The position numbers were made by a program, and so were the translations under genes. The notes beneath the pieces were generated by a model. That model saw only the letters and a list, made by a program, of their open reading frames with translations. It did not search any database and was not told the DNA's origin. A stretch of DNA of 64,000 bases from positions 1 through 64,000 of the forward strand of contig NZ_LGXZ01000015.1 of assembly GCF_001238295.1 (NCBI RefSeq), read 5' to 3'. Positions 57,124 through 64,000 of the stretch are shown piece after piece; position 1 is the first letter of the stretch; every line of letters starts with the position of its first letter. This stretch comes from Ruegeria sp. 6PALISEP08. GTDB lineage: Bacteria; Pseudomonadota; Alphaproteobacteria; Rhodobacterales; Rhodobacteraceae.

Positions 57124-57390
57124 TCACATGTAATTCACAATGTAGATCAGCGCGCCAATCGCCACCCACGGCACAATATAGACACCCAGGATCAGTTTGC
57201 GCCGGAACGAATTGTCATACACATGCAATCCGCGTTCGACAAAGGCTTCCTTGTTGCCCGTTTTGCCCTTTTCGTCCCACCAGTCCTCCAGTTTGCGCCG
57301 CCGAATGCCGCGCGAGTAGAAGGAAAGCGCCGCATAGGCAATCGTCTGGATCACCAGCATGATTAGCAACAGGCGCAACAATCCGAACAT
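57124..57390 (-). CDS. Small two-helix membrane protein
   Basis: An 88-residue protein with hydrophobic segments at both ends (LLLIMLVIQTIAYAALSFY and LILGVYIVPWVAIGALIYIV) separated by a charged loop (RRRKLEDWWDEKGKTGNKEAFVERGLHVYDNSF). No family is recognised. One base separates its start from the upstream gene's stop, so it is co-translated with its neighbours in the AAA+ operon. Confidence 0.72.
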   Translation of the reverse strand: MFGLLRLLLIMLVIQTIAYAALSFYSRGIRRRKLEDWWDEKGKTGNKEAFVERGLHVYDNSFRRKLILGVYIVPWVAIGALIYIVNYM

Positions 57391-57391
57391 A

Positions 57392-58729
57392 TCAGCCTTT
57401 CCTCATCGAACCCCATGGACCGACCCGAGCGATTAGGTCATCGCTGACCCGGTCATCGCCGCTCATATCCGGCTCATGCCCGAACAGCGCGGCGCGGGCT
57501 CCTTGCTTGTCCACCTGATACTCGCGTGCAAGGAAGTCGGCAACATAAGCCTTCTTGCTCTCGGGCCAGCCCGAGTAGGTGCGGTAGAATAGCTCTTTAT
57601 GGCAGATAAACATCTGGCGCGGGTCCAGCGGGGCCAATTCAGACAACAGCATGTTCACCAGATCGCGGTTCGGCGTATCGGCGGCGCGTAATGTATAGAA
57701 ATAGGCCGGATGGTCCGAGGTGATACGCGGCCACGGCCCCCCATCGCTCGCCCAGCGCAACAGTTGCGCGAGCCCATGATAGGCTTCGGGCAGGCGATCC
57801 GAGTGATTGCGCGCCAAGCGCCGCATGTCACTGCGATCCAACCCTGTCAGATCGACATCTGCATCCGCAGCCGCGTCAACAGTCAGGAAATCCATCTTCT
57901 GCTGCAGGATCGCTGCAGCATCCACACCGCGCGCTTTGACGATGGGTTCGACCAGATCGTTATAGCCCAGAAACTTGGCAATCTGGTTCCGCTGTAACGG
58001 GTCAAAGGTGTATTTGATCGGCAAGTCGTCAGGCTTGTCACCCATGCAGATCGCCGCCGGGTGGTCCATGTCCGGGAACAAGTAGAGCCCGCCGAAATGC
58101 GCCGTCCAGAAATTGCGCTGCTCGAACGCAGTATGGCGCAGGCGGACGGGGTTTCGGGTGACGTCGCCGGTTTCCTTGGCCGTTTCGATCATCCTGGCGA
58201 TCAGTACGTCGTCGAACCACGCGTCTTCCTCGGTTTTGAACCGTTCAACCATGCCAGCCAGTTGCTGTGCCTTGCGCAGGGTGCCGCCTGCTGTGTCGGC
58301 CTCAATCTCGATCTTGCGCAGGTTCAGCAGATCGCGCGGGGTGCTGAGTTTGATGACCGAGTTCACCAGCTCTCCGGCCACCGCATCGGTGGCGGTCAGG
58401 GCAAAAAGCTGCGCCTCGTTTATCTCGATGAATTCGCGCAGAATGTCGCGCGAGGTTGAGAATTTGACGTTCAGCAACGGTGCGCGTTTCTGCTCGGTCG
58501 TCAGCAGGATGAACTGCCGGTTCACGCCGTTGGGATTGAGGTAAAGCTCATCCTCCAGCTCAATCCCCACCTCGGGCGAATAACCCGAGATATCGACATG
58601 GAAATCCGTGAGCGCCGTGGTCTTGCCCGCCAGATGCTGCAGCGCGCGGTTATACCGCTCGACCAGAGCCGGGCTGGAGATGTGGACGAGATTGCCGAAC
58701 ATCAGGCCTTTTTCGATGAGGCGGATCAA
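57392..58729 (-). CDS. DUF6638-like protein of the AAA+ operon
   Basis: A 445-residue soluble protein without recognisable catalytic motifs. It begins MIRLIEKGLMFGNLVHISSPALVERYNRALQHLAGKTTALTDFHVDISGYSPEVG and ends GPWGSMRKG. From memory it corresponds to a Rhodobacterales-conserved family annotated DUF6638. The start overlaps the preceding small membrane gene (ATGA). Probably a partner or substrate adaptor of the AAA+ ATPase encoded two genes upstream; this is inference from coupling. Confidence 0.75.
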   Translation of the reverse strand: MIRLIEKGLMFGNLVHISSPALVERYNRALQHLAGKTTALTDFHVDISGYSPEVGIELEDELYLNPNGVNRQFILLTTEQKRAPLLNVKFSTSRDILREFIEINEAQLFALTATDAVAGELVNSVIKLSTPRDLLNLRKIEIEADTAGGTLRKAQQLAGMVERFKTEEDAWFDDVLIARMIETAKETGDVTRNPVRLRHTAFEQRNFWTAHFGGLYLFPDMDHPAAICMGDKPDDLPIKYTFDPLQRNQIAKFLGYNDLVEPIVKARGVDAAAILQQKMDFLTVDAAADADVDLTGLDRSDMRRLARNHSDRLPEAYHGLAQLLRWASDGGPWPRITSDHPAYFYTLRAADTPNRDLVNMLLSELAPLDPRQMFICHKELFYRTYSGWPESKKAYVADFLAREYQVDKQGARAALFGHEPDMSGDDRVSDDLIARVGPWGSMRKG

Positions 58730-59154
58730 CTTTTTCTGTTCCTTCGAATAGAGCCTGTTTTATTCAAATTAGCCATTTGCCTGCGTTGACGGCGTATGCG
58801 CTTTGCGGTTTCCTTTGCTTCTGTATCCATCGGAAAAAGATCGTGACGGGTATAATAGCCTAGACAACAGATTGACGCCGATATCATCGGGCCAATCACA
58901 AGAATCCATGGAAAGGCCAAGACTACAATCACAGTTCCTGTAAGAAGGAATATGGCCCCAGCACCAAATCTACCAACTGACAGCAGCCCATAGACCTCTA
59001 TAGCCACGCTAGGCACGAGCGCCATACCTACAAGCGGTGCACAAAGAAGCGCTACAATAAAAGGCACTCTTCCTTCAACTGCGAACCAACCTGTGAAAAA
59101 GCTGGCTATCGCGGCAACGGGAAAATAACCTACTTCTAAGAGCACATCGTCCAC
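58726..59154 (-). CDS. Small membrane protein of the AAA+ operon
   Basis: A 142-residue protein with three or four hydrophobic segments (FPVAAIASFFTGWFAV, FIVALLCAPLVGMALV, FGAGAIFLLTGTVIVVLAF, ILVIGPMISASICCLGYY) and a basic C-terminal tail (RIRRQRRQMANLNKTGSIRRNRKS). The GTG at 59154 overlaps the stop of the ATPase gene and has GGAGGGG upstream. Its base composition looks more AT-rich than its neighbours. No family recognised. Confidence 0.7.
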   Translation of the reverse strand: MDDVLLEVGYFPVAAIASFFTGWFAVEGRVPFIVALLCAPLVGMALVPSVAIEVYGLLSVGRFGAGAIFLLTGTVIVVLAFPWILVIGPMISASICCLGYYTRHDLFPMDTEAKETAKRIRRQRRQMANLNKTGSIRRNRKS

Positions 59155-61085
59155 TACCCCTTCCCCTCCAAATACCGCCGCTTGGCTTCTTCCATCCGGC
59201 CCATCTCGCGGACGGCGTTTTCGATGGCGACCTCGTCGCTCTTGTCGGCATAGCGGAACTCGCTGTCGGCGTAGCGGTTGATCTCTTGCATCACCATGTC
59301 CACCGTGATCGGCTGGCGCAGGTCTTCGATCATGGCTTTCTTGGTGTCGTAGTCGCGGAACAGGAACAGGTCGGGGTTTTCCATCCACTCGTCGGGCAGT
59401 TCGAAATCCATCGCGCGGACCTTGACCGCGTCGGTGATGTTTTTGATCGCGCGACCGGTGAACCGCTCATCCGCCTGCTGGATCGCCTTGAGGTAGGTGC
59501 CCATCTTGGCAATCGTATCCATCTGGCCGATATCGCCGGAGACCCGGTCATAGACCTGCAATAGAGCCTCTTCATGCGGGCGGGAATGGCTTTCGAAACT
59601 GGCGGCGACGGCCTTTTTGATCTCCTGCGCGGCATAGGCTTCGTGCTCGCCCAGCGGGATGTCGTGGTTGCGACCCATCAGCAGGTGCAGGATGTCGATG
59701 TAATCCTCGCGCGTCTGCGGCCCGTCGACCAGGAACCGTGCGCCCGCCCGCTGGCGCAGGGCGTCGTCCACATTCTCGGGGTAGTTCGAGAACATGCCAA
59801 AGGTGCAGTTGCCGCGCACGACGGTGTTGGCGCCCGCAAAGCTCTCCATCAGCACGGCGGTAATTTCCAGCTGCCCGGCCGAGGACTGCCGGTCGCCGCG
59901 TTTGCCTGCCAGTTGGTCGATGTCGTCGATTGTGCCAAAGCCGATGACCGAGGGGTCGATGATCGTGTTGATAAAGGCCTTGGCGTTCTGGCCGGATTTG
60001 CCCTGATAGCTATCGATATTGTCGGTGCTCAGGTTCTGATAGCGGAACGGATAGCCCGCGTTCTGGCAATAGTCGTTGATCAGCCCGGCCATCATCTGGA
60101 TCAGGGTGGTCTTGCCGGTGCCCGGTTTGCCGTCGCCCATGAAGGTAAAGATGAACCCGCCAAGCTCGGCAAACGGGTTCAGGCGGCGGTCGAAGTCATA
60201 GGCCATCACCATCTTGGCCAGCTTCATCGCCTGATATTTGGCAATATGGTTGCCGACCACCTCGTTCGGTTTCTTGAACGTCATGGTCAGGGTGGTGGAT
60301 TTGGCTTTGGAGGCCGGTTCGAACCCCCGGATCGTCAGATCATCCGCCTCGATATGCCAGGCGGCGTTCTGGAACGGGGCCAGATGCCCTGCAGATTGGG
60401 CGCGCAGGGTGGCCTTGTCCATCAGCTGTTCAGCATAGGCGCTGGTGGCCGCGATCAGATGCGCGTCGTCTGGCGCGTGTTTGGCCAGCGTCTGGTCCAG
60501 CTCCCACAACGCACCGTGCAGGGCGAGTTGGCCATTGTCGGTCAGAACCTCTTCGATTTCGCCAACATCAACAGTGGTTTCGCCCAGATGCGAAGACATC
60601 AGATAGGCCAGCGCATTGCCGAATGTGTGCGAGGTGATCAAAGCCTCCGCCGTCAGAAGTTCCGAGAATTCGGTCTTGCGCGCCGCAGGCAGGTTCCCGG
60701 CCAAATTCGCGCGCTTGAGATCAGCCAACGAGGTCTGCTCCGCGTAGGTCTCAGCAACCGCCAAGGCGATAGCGATAGCCCGGCGAATGGCCTGCTGCGT
60801 GGTGGCCTGCGGCGGCGAAACCAGCGCATCGCCATCATCCGAAGCCTCGATCCGTTCGACCAGATGCACCCCATCGGCACGTACGGTTCGACGTGTCACC
60901 AGACCCGGCGTTGTTGACCGAAACCGTCGCCCGGTTGATACGCCCGGAGAGCGTTCATCGGTGGCTTCAACAGCCTTGGCAATCCGTGGCGCATGCTCGA
61001 ACCCGTTCAGCAGGGCAGTCGCTGCCGGATAATGCTTGCGAATATCGTCTTCGCGCAATTCCATCTGATCTGGCGTCAAACTCAT
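59154..61085 (-). CDS. AAA+ ATPase, central gene of the operon
   Basis: A 643-residue AAA+ protein. The first 300 residues are a helical domain without known motifs. Walker A GDGKPGTGKTTLIQMM is at residues 317-331, Walker B/sensor region IGFGTIDDID at 381-390, and the arginine-rich ALRQRAGARFLV near 442-452 could hold the arginine finger. The C-terminal 190 residues are helical (GRAIKNITDAVKVRAMDFELPDEWM). It resembles MoxR/RavA- or remodelling-type ATPases in general form but I cannot name a family. It sits in a run of eight coupled genes with membrane and coiled-coil partners. Confidence 0.82.
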   Translation of the reverse strand: MSLTPDQMELREDDIRKHYPAATALLNGFEHAPRIAKAVEATDERSPGVSTGRRFRSTTPGLVTRRTVRADGVHLVERIEASDDGDALVSPPQATTQQAIRRAIAIALAVAETYAEQTSLADLKRANLAGNLPAARKTEFSELLTAEALITSHTFGNALAYLMSSHLGETTVDVGEIEEVLTDNGQLALHGALWELDQTLAKHAPDDAHLIAATSAYAEQLMDKATLRAQSAGHLAPFQNAAWHIEADDLTIRGFEPASKAKSTTLTMTFKKPNEVVGNHIAKYQAMKLAKMVMAYDFDRRLNPFAELGGFIFTFMGDGKPGTGKTTLIQMMAGLINDYCQNAGYPFRYQNLSTDNIDSYQGKSGQNAKAFINTIIDPSVIGFGTIDDIDQLAGKRGDRQSSAGQLEITAVLMESFAGANTVVRGNCTFGMFSNYPENVDDALRQRAGARFLVDGPQTREDYIDILHLLMGRNHDIPLGEHEAYAAQEIKKAVAASFESHSRPHEEALLQVYDRVSGDIGQMDTIAKMGTYLKAIQQADERFTGRAIKNITDAVKVRAMDFELPDEWMENPDLFLFRDYDTKKAMIEDLRQPITVDMVMQEINRYADSEFRYADKSDEVAIENAVREMGRMEEAKRRYLEGKG

Positions 61086-61102
61086 TTCATAAACCGCTCT
61101 TG

Positions 61103-61135
61103 CTTCATCTTTTTAAAAATACTCCCGCCGGAGGC
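61103..61135. repeat. Rhodobacterales-type intergenic repeat, copy 2
   Basis: CTTCATCTTTTTAAAAATAC followed by TCCCGCCGGAGGC, one base different from the copy at 16483. It lies in the 57-base gap between the ATPase gene and the upstream 372-residue gene, inside the operon, so it may affect transcript processing between the two. Confidence 0.7.
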
Positions 61136-61142
61136 GTGAAAC

Positions 61143-62261
61143 TCAATATCTCAACACTTGCCCGGCCTTGCTGACGACGAACTTGCGCACATCAGCAAAC
61201 CCCGGCGGGTTGCGTTCGGCCAGCACCTGGAACGGACGTTGCGGCAGGATGATCGACCGCTGGGTGCGAGTGGCCCCGGTCTCGGCCCCCTGCCCGCCGA
61301 ACGGGTCCAGTGCGAAAACCTCGCGCTCGACGGTGGAAAACCACCCTGCGCGTTCTTCAATCACCTCTTCGCTTTGCAGTTCTTCGGTCGTCCAGGCCAG
61401 CGCCCAATCCTGACCTTGCGGAGATTGGGCGTCCTCCAACACCTGCCGCAAAGGGCCAGATTGCTCGGTAAAGGCCGAAGAATACATCGGCCCCACATGA
61501 ATGCGGCGCATATGTTTGGGGTGCAGGTCGTCGAAATCCTGATCGAAGCCTTTGGCGATGGTCACCAGCTTTAATCCGCCCAAGGACTGCGCCATCAGAT
61601 GCGCCTGCACTTCGGGCCAGCGACGCTGGTCCTTGGGCAGGGCTGTTTTGCCGCTGTCTTCCAACTGCATCAGGTAGATGACCGGCAGATTGATCTGGCT
61701 GTCATAGACCGCCCAGTGGAGCATGAACTTGCGCCGTTCGCCTTCGTTCCCGATCCAGTGGCATTCAGGATCGTTGCGGGCCCAGAACAGCTGACCTTTC
61801 AACAATTCCTCGTAATAGAGCCTTTGGGACAGCGCGAATTGCAGCTTGGTGGGGATTTCCCGGTCGCCAATGATGGTGCGCACCATATCGGTTTTCAGAT
61901 CGTCCTCGGACGGCATATTCGTCAGATGCACCTGCGCCTGTTGCGCGTCATTGGCCATGGTCAGCAGCTCAGTCGCCACCGGAAAGCCACTATCGCGCTT
62001 GTCCATGGCGAGGCTGCCAAAAAACCGCCCCGTATCGCGCCCGACCAGCAGATATTTCATAGACAGCGCGCGGAAAGTGTAGAGCAGCCCCGAGAGGTAA
62101 CGCGACACGATCCGCACCTCTTGCTTCGAGATCGCGCCCTCAGCCTCCATCGTCGCGGCCACGCGCAGAAGGTGGACAGTGATCACCTCGAACTTGCGGA
62201 AATACCGGCGCGAGGCGAAGGTGTCGGTCAGGCCGACATGGTCCTGGGTGGGGTTAGTCAT
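61143..62261 (-). CDS. Conserved protein of the AAA+ operon
   Basis: A 372-residue soluble protein with no motif I recognise. It begins MTNPTQDHVGLTDTFASRRYFRKFEVITVHLLRVAATMEAEGAISKQEVRIVSRYLSGLLYTFRALSMKY; it has a basic YLLVGRDTGRF stretch and many aromatic residues. The ATG overlaps the stop of the 91-residue gene (ATGA), so the longer frame from 62291 is rejected. Expected to work with the ATPase encoded next. Confidence 0.72.
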   Translation of the reverse strand: MTNPTQDHVGLTDTFASRRYFRKFEVITVHLLRVAATMEAEGAISKQEVRIVSRYLSGLLYTFRALSMKYLLVGRDTGRFFGSLAMDKRDSGFPVATELLTMANDAQQAQVHLTNMPSEDDLKTDMVRTIIGDREIPTKLQFALSQRLYYEELLKGQLFWARNDPECHWIGNEGERRKFMLHWAVYDSQINLPVIYLMQLEDSGKTALPKDQRRWPEVQAHLMAQSLGGLKLVTIAKGFDQDFDDLHPKHMRRIHVGPMYSSAFTEQSGPLRQVLEDAQSPQGQDWALAWTTEELQSEEVIEERAGWFSTVEREVFALDPFGGQGAETGATRTQRSIILPQRPFQVLAERNPPGFADVRKFVVSKAGQVLRY

Positions 62262-62533
62262 TTCGGGTGACCAAACTTGTTGTAGGCCCAAGGGCGGTAT
62301 TCACGATCTAGCTCGTTTCCCTTTCTGTGGAACCAAATGAACAGCCAAAAACCATAGGCGATGAACGCCAAGCTGGCCGAGATTATGACGATTTCGGTAA
62401 TCAACGCGTCCGAACCAAAAGCTCTTATTGCGATCACGCATGATCCCACACAGAGCACCACTCCGATGGCACCAAGCCCCAAGAACGAAGCCAAGAGTTT
62501 AACTATCGAGCTAACCCTACTCGGTCGAACCAT
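62258..62533 (-). CDS. Small membrane protein of the AAA+ operon
   Basis: A 91-residue protein with two hydrophobic segments (LLASFLGLGAIGVVLCVGSCVIAI and LITEIVIISASLAFIAYGFWLFIWF) and a polar C-terminus. No family recognised. It is six bases from the coiled-coil gene and overlaps the next gene, so it is tightly coupled in the operon. Base composition looks more AT-rich than flanking genes. Confidence 0.7.
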   Translation of the reverse strand: MVRPSRVSSIVKLLASFLGLGAIGVVLCVGSCVIAIRAFGSDALITEIVIISASLAFIAYGFWLFIWFHRKGNELDREYRPWAYNKFGHPK

Positions 62534-62539
62534 CAGGGT

Positions 62540-63619
62540 TTAACCCCCATACAAATTCTTATCATGCTTCTCGACAATCGAGGCGAACCGACGGGCAAAG
62601 CGCTCATCTGCCTTGGCCTTCTTCTCCAGCACGTCGCGGGCAAAGACCATGTGGTCCTCATGCGCCTCGAGCATGTCGGCCATCTTCTGGTTGGTCGCGG
62701 TGCCGATGGCAGCCATCGCGGTTTGTGCCTCCTGGTCCGTCTGAACGCCGATCTCGTTGATGCGGTGGGCCACGTCCTGCTGCTGCGCGGTTTTCAGCGA
62801 TTTGGTCAGGGCGTCATACAGCACCACGCGCTGTTGCGTGTCTGTCTGCAGCTTGTTGATCAGCACCATCTGCGTCGCCGCCTGGTTCTGCAGTGAATCG
62901 ACCCAGGTCTTGCCCTTTTCGATATAGCGCTCCAGCGTCTGCGATTTGGCCAGCTTGACCTGCTCTTCCTGAACCTTGGCGTTGTATTGCTTGTTCAGCT
63001 CGGCCAGTTCGGTCTCCAGCTGGGTGCGTGCGGCGGCGTCCTGTTCGACGGAGATCTTGTTTTCCAGCGTTATGATCGCCGGGTCCATGCCCTGAATCTC
63101 GGCGCGCAATGCCTCCAATTCGGCCACGGTCGCTTCGCGATCATCCAGCGTGACGGTTAAGTTATCTTCAACCTTCACCCGCTGTTCTTCCAGCACCGAC
63201 AGTTGCCCTTGCAGCAATTGCACGATCACGTCGGATTTGGCGATCAGGTCCTGTAGCTTGTCGTCGATATTGGCAGTGCGCATCCGCTCTTGCCGCATGG
63301 ATTCCGATTTCCCGCGTGAGAAGATGCCGACGAACGATTCCCAGCCGGTTTTCGAGCGCATCTCGTCGAAATCCTTGGAAAACGCGTTGGTGACATCATC
63401 CAGACCCATGATCAGCTCGGCAATGTTGGCGTTCATCACCTCGGTATGGGCGTGCACATCCTCAAGCGTGGCATTTTCGATGTCGATGTCTGCCTCGGCG
63501 GTGCCGATCTTGGCGCGGGCGGCCTCAATTCGCGAAGTCAGCCCTTCGATTTGCGACTGGCTTTCGCGCACCTTGGTTTGCGTTTCTTTGATCAGCGCCT
63601 CAAATTGCTGGTTCGACAT
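62540..63619 (-). CDS. Long coiled-coil protein, first gene of the AAA+ operon
   Basis: A 359-residue protein that is nearly all helix. Residues about 1-70 and 120-270 show heptad-like patterns rich in Q, E, K, A and L (QFEALIKETQTKVRESQSQIEGLTSRIEAARAKIGTAEAD; VQLLQGQLSVLEEQRVKVEDNLTVTLDDREATVAELEALRAEIQ). No cysteine is present in the residues I inspected. It could be a scaffold or filament-like partner of the ATPase; a distant link to TelA/toxic-anion-resistance proteins occurred to me but I cannot support it. Preceded by the divergent succinate-semialdehyde dehydrogenase gene. Confidence 0.75.
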   Translation of the reverse strand: MSNQQFEALIKETQTKVRESQSQIEGLTSRIEAARAKIGTAEADIDIENATLEDVHAHTEVMNANIAELIMGLDDVTNAFSKDFDEMRSKTGWESFVGIFSRGKSESMRQERMRTANIDDKLQDLIAKSDVIVQLLQGQLSVLEEQRVKVEDNLTVTLDDREATVAELEALRAEIQGMDPAIITLENKISVEQDAAARTQLETELAELNKQYNAKVQEEQVKLAKSQTLERYIEKGKTWVDSLQNQAATQMVLINKLQTDTQQRVVLYDALTKSLKTAQQQDVAHRINEIGVQTDQEAQTAMAAIGTATNQKMADMLEAHEDHMVFARDVLEKKAKADERFARRFASIVEKHDKNLYGG

Positions 63620-63856
63620 CGGCTCTATCCCTTTTTTCTTCTATTACCCAATAAGATAGGGAATGTTACGACAATTTACATCCCTTCGGGCTCGAAAATC
63701 ACCCGAACTTTCGCAAACTCGATGCAAAAAAGATAGATCGGATCAGCACCTGTTTTTGATCAAATCTGGATTGATCCCGTGCCTATAGTGGACATAGACA
63801 AGGACAATCCCACCTGATTGAGTACGCCCAACCCCATTCCTGCCGGAGATTGACCC

Positions 63857-64000
63857 ATGCTGGACACCCCAACCGACCTGAAATCGCTGCTGAAAGACCC
63901 TGCGTTGTTGGCGACCAAAGCCTATATCGGTGGCCAATGGGTCGATGGCGAAAATGGCGGTTTCCCAGTCACAAACCCAGCGCGCGGCGATGTTCTGACC
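63857..64000 (+). CDS. gabD: NAD(P)-dependent succinate-semialdehyde dehydrogenase, 5' end only
   Basis: The first 48 codons of an aldehyde dehydrogenase, cut by the window edge. MLDTPTDLKSLLKDPALLATKAYIGGQWVDGENGGFPVTNPARGDVLT matches the N-terminus of GabD-type succinate-semialdehyde dehydrogenases, including the conserved NPARGDVL. GGAG lies nine bases upstream of the ATG. It would oxidise succinate semialdehyde to succinate in GABA catabolism. The catalytic domain is outside the window, so the assignment rests on the N-terminus. Confidence 0.8.
   Translation, partial: MLDTPTDLKSLLKDPALLATKAYIGGQWVDGENGGFPVTNPARGDVLT

Noticed and set aside
63743..63937. Minus-strand frame over the gabD start
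   Set aside because: Shadow of the gabD coding region; the plus-strand frame has the ribosome site and the family N-terminus.

Overview
The window looks like a chromosomal segment of a marine-type alphaproteobacterium of the family Rhodobacteraceae (Roseobacter group). The basis is gene content and order: dnaA-dnaN-recF-gyrB, ubiE-ubiB beside mutM, rimP-nusA-ylxR-infB, and rnd-kdsD-lptC-lptA-lptB-hpf-ptsN, together with Rhodobacterales-type proteins of unknown function and a GC-rich intergenic repeat. No rRNA or convincing tRNA gene was seen. No database search was run; family names come from motif recognition.

Layout. 0.2-5.2 kb: a tightly coupled minus-strand operon for light-dependent DNA repair or blue-light sensing, with three photolyase/cryptochrome-like proteins, a 46-residue DUF2256 protein between two of them, and a YdeI-like protein at the end. 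5.9-11.3 kb: accessory metabolism (DCC-family protein, an ABC1 kinase broken by an amber codon, DUF427, aminotransferase, metallo-hydrolase, short-chain dehydrogenase). 11.6-20.1 kb: replication genes gyrB, recF, dnaN, dnaA and then rpsT, with a tetR/ahpD-like pair inserted between gyrB and recF. 20.3-24.4 kb: enoyl-CoA hydratase, mutM, ubiE, ubiB. 24.5-32.1 kb: thiolase, a cupin-type regulator, threonine catabolism (kbl, a cysteine-synthase-like gene, tdh), the first two steps of the kynurenine pathway, and a deaminase. 32.4-37.7 kb: the infB-nusA translation/transcription operon. 37.9-47.2 kb: a short solute-binding protein, proline iminopeptidase, ubiG, a lipoprotein, marR-nitrilase-grxC-comF, an NDUFAF5/BioC-like methyltransferase, hemH, and envelope genes. 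47.3-52.0 kb: nitrogen-PTS, ribosome hibernation and LPS transport. 52.1-53.8 kb: a probable nickel/cobalt sensor and efflux pair with its operator. 53.8-56.4 kb: an Lrp regulator, a lytic transglycosylase and the remains of a flagellar locus, in which the 5' part of flhA is joined out of frame to the 3' part of flgI. 56.5-63.6 kb: an eight-gene minus-strand operon built around an AAA+ ATPase, a long coiled-coil protein and several small membrane proteins. The window ends in the first 48 codons of a succinate-semialdehyde dehydrogenase.

Most notable. (1) The flhA'-'flgI junction implies a large deletion of flagellar genes, or an assembly join. (2) The AAA+/coiled-coil/membrane operon is the best candidate for an undescribed system. 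(3) The photolyase operon holds one member lacking the iron-sulfur cysteines typical of its family and another whose domains appear in swapped order. The gene starts given were chosen from Shine-Dalgarno sequences, start-stop overlaps and expected family length, and often differ from the longest open frame.
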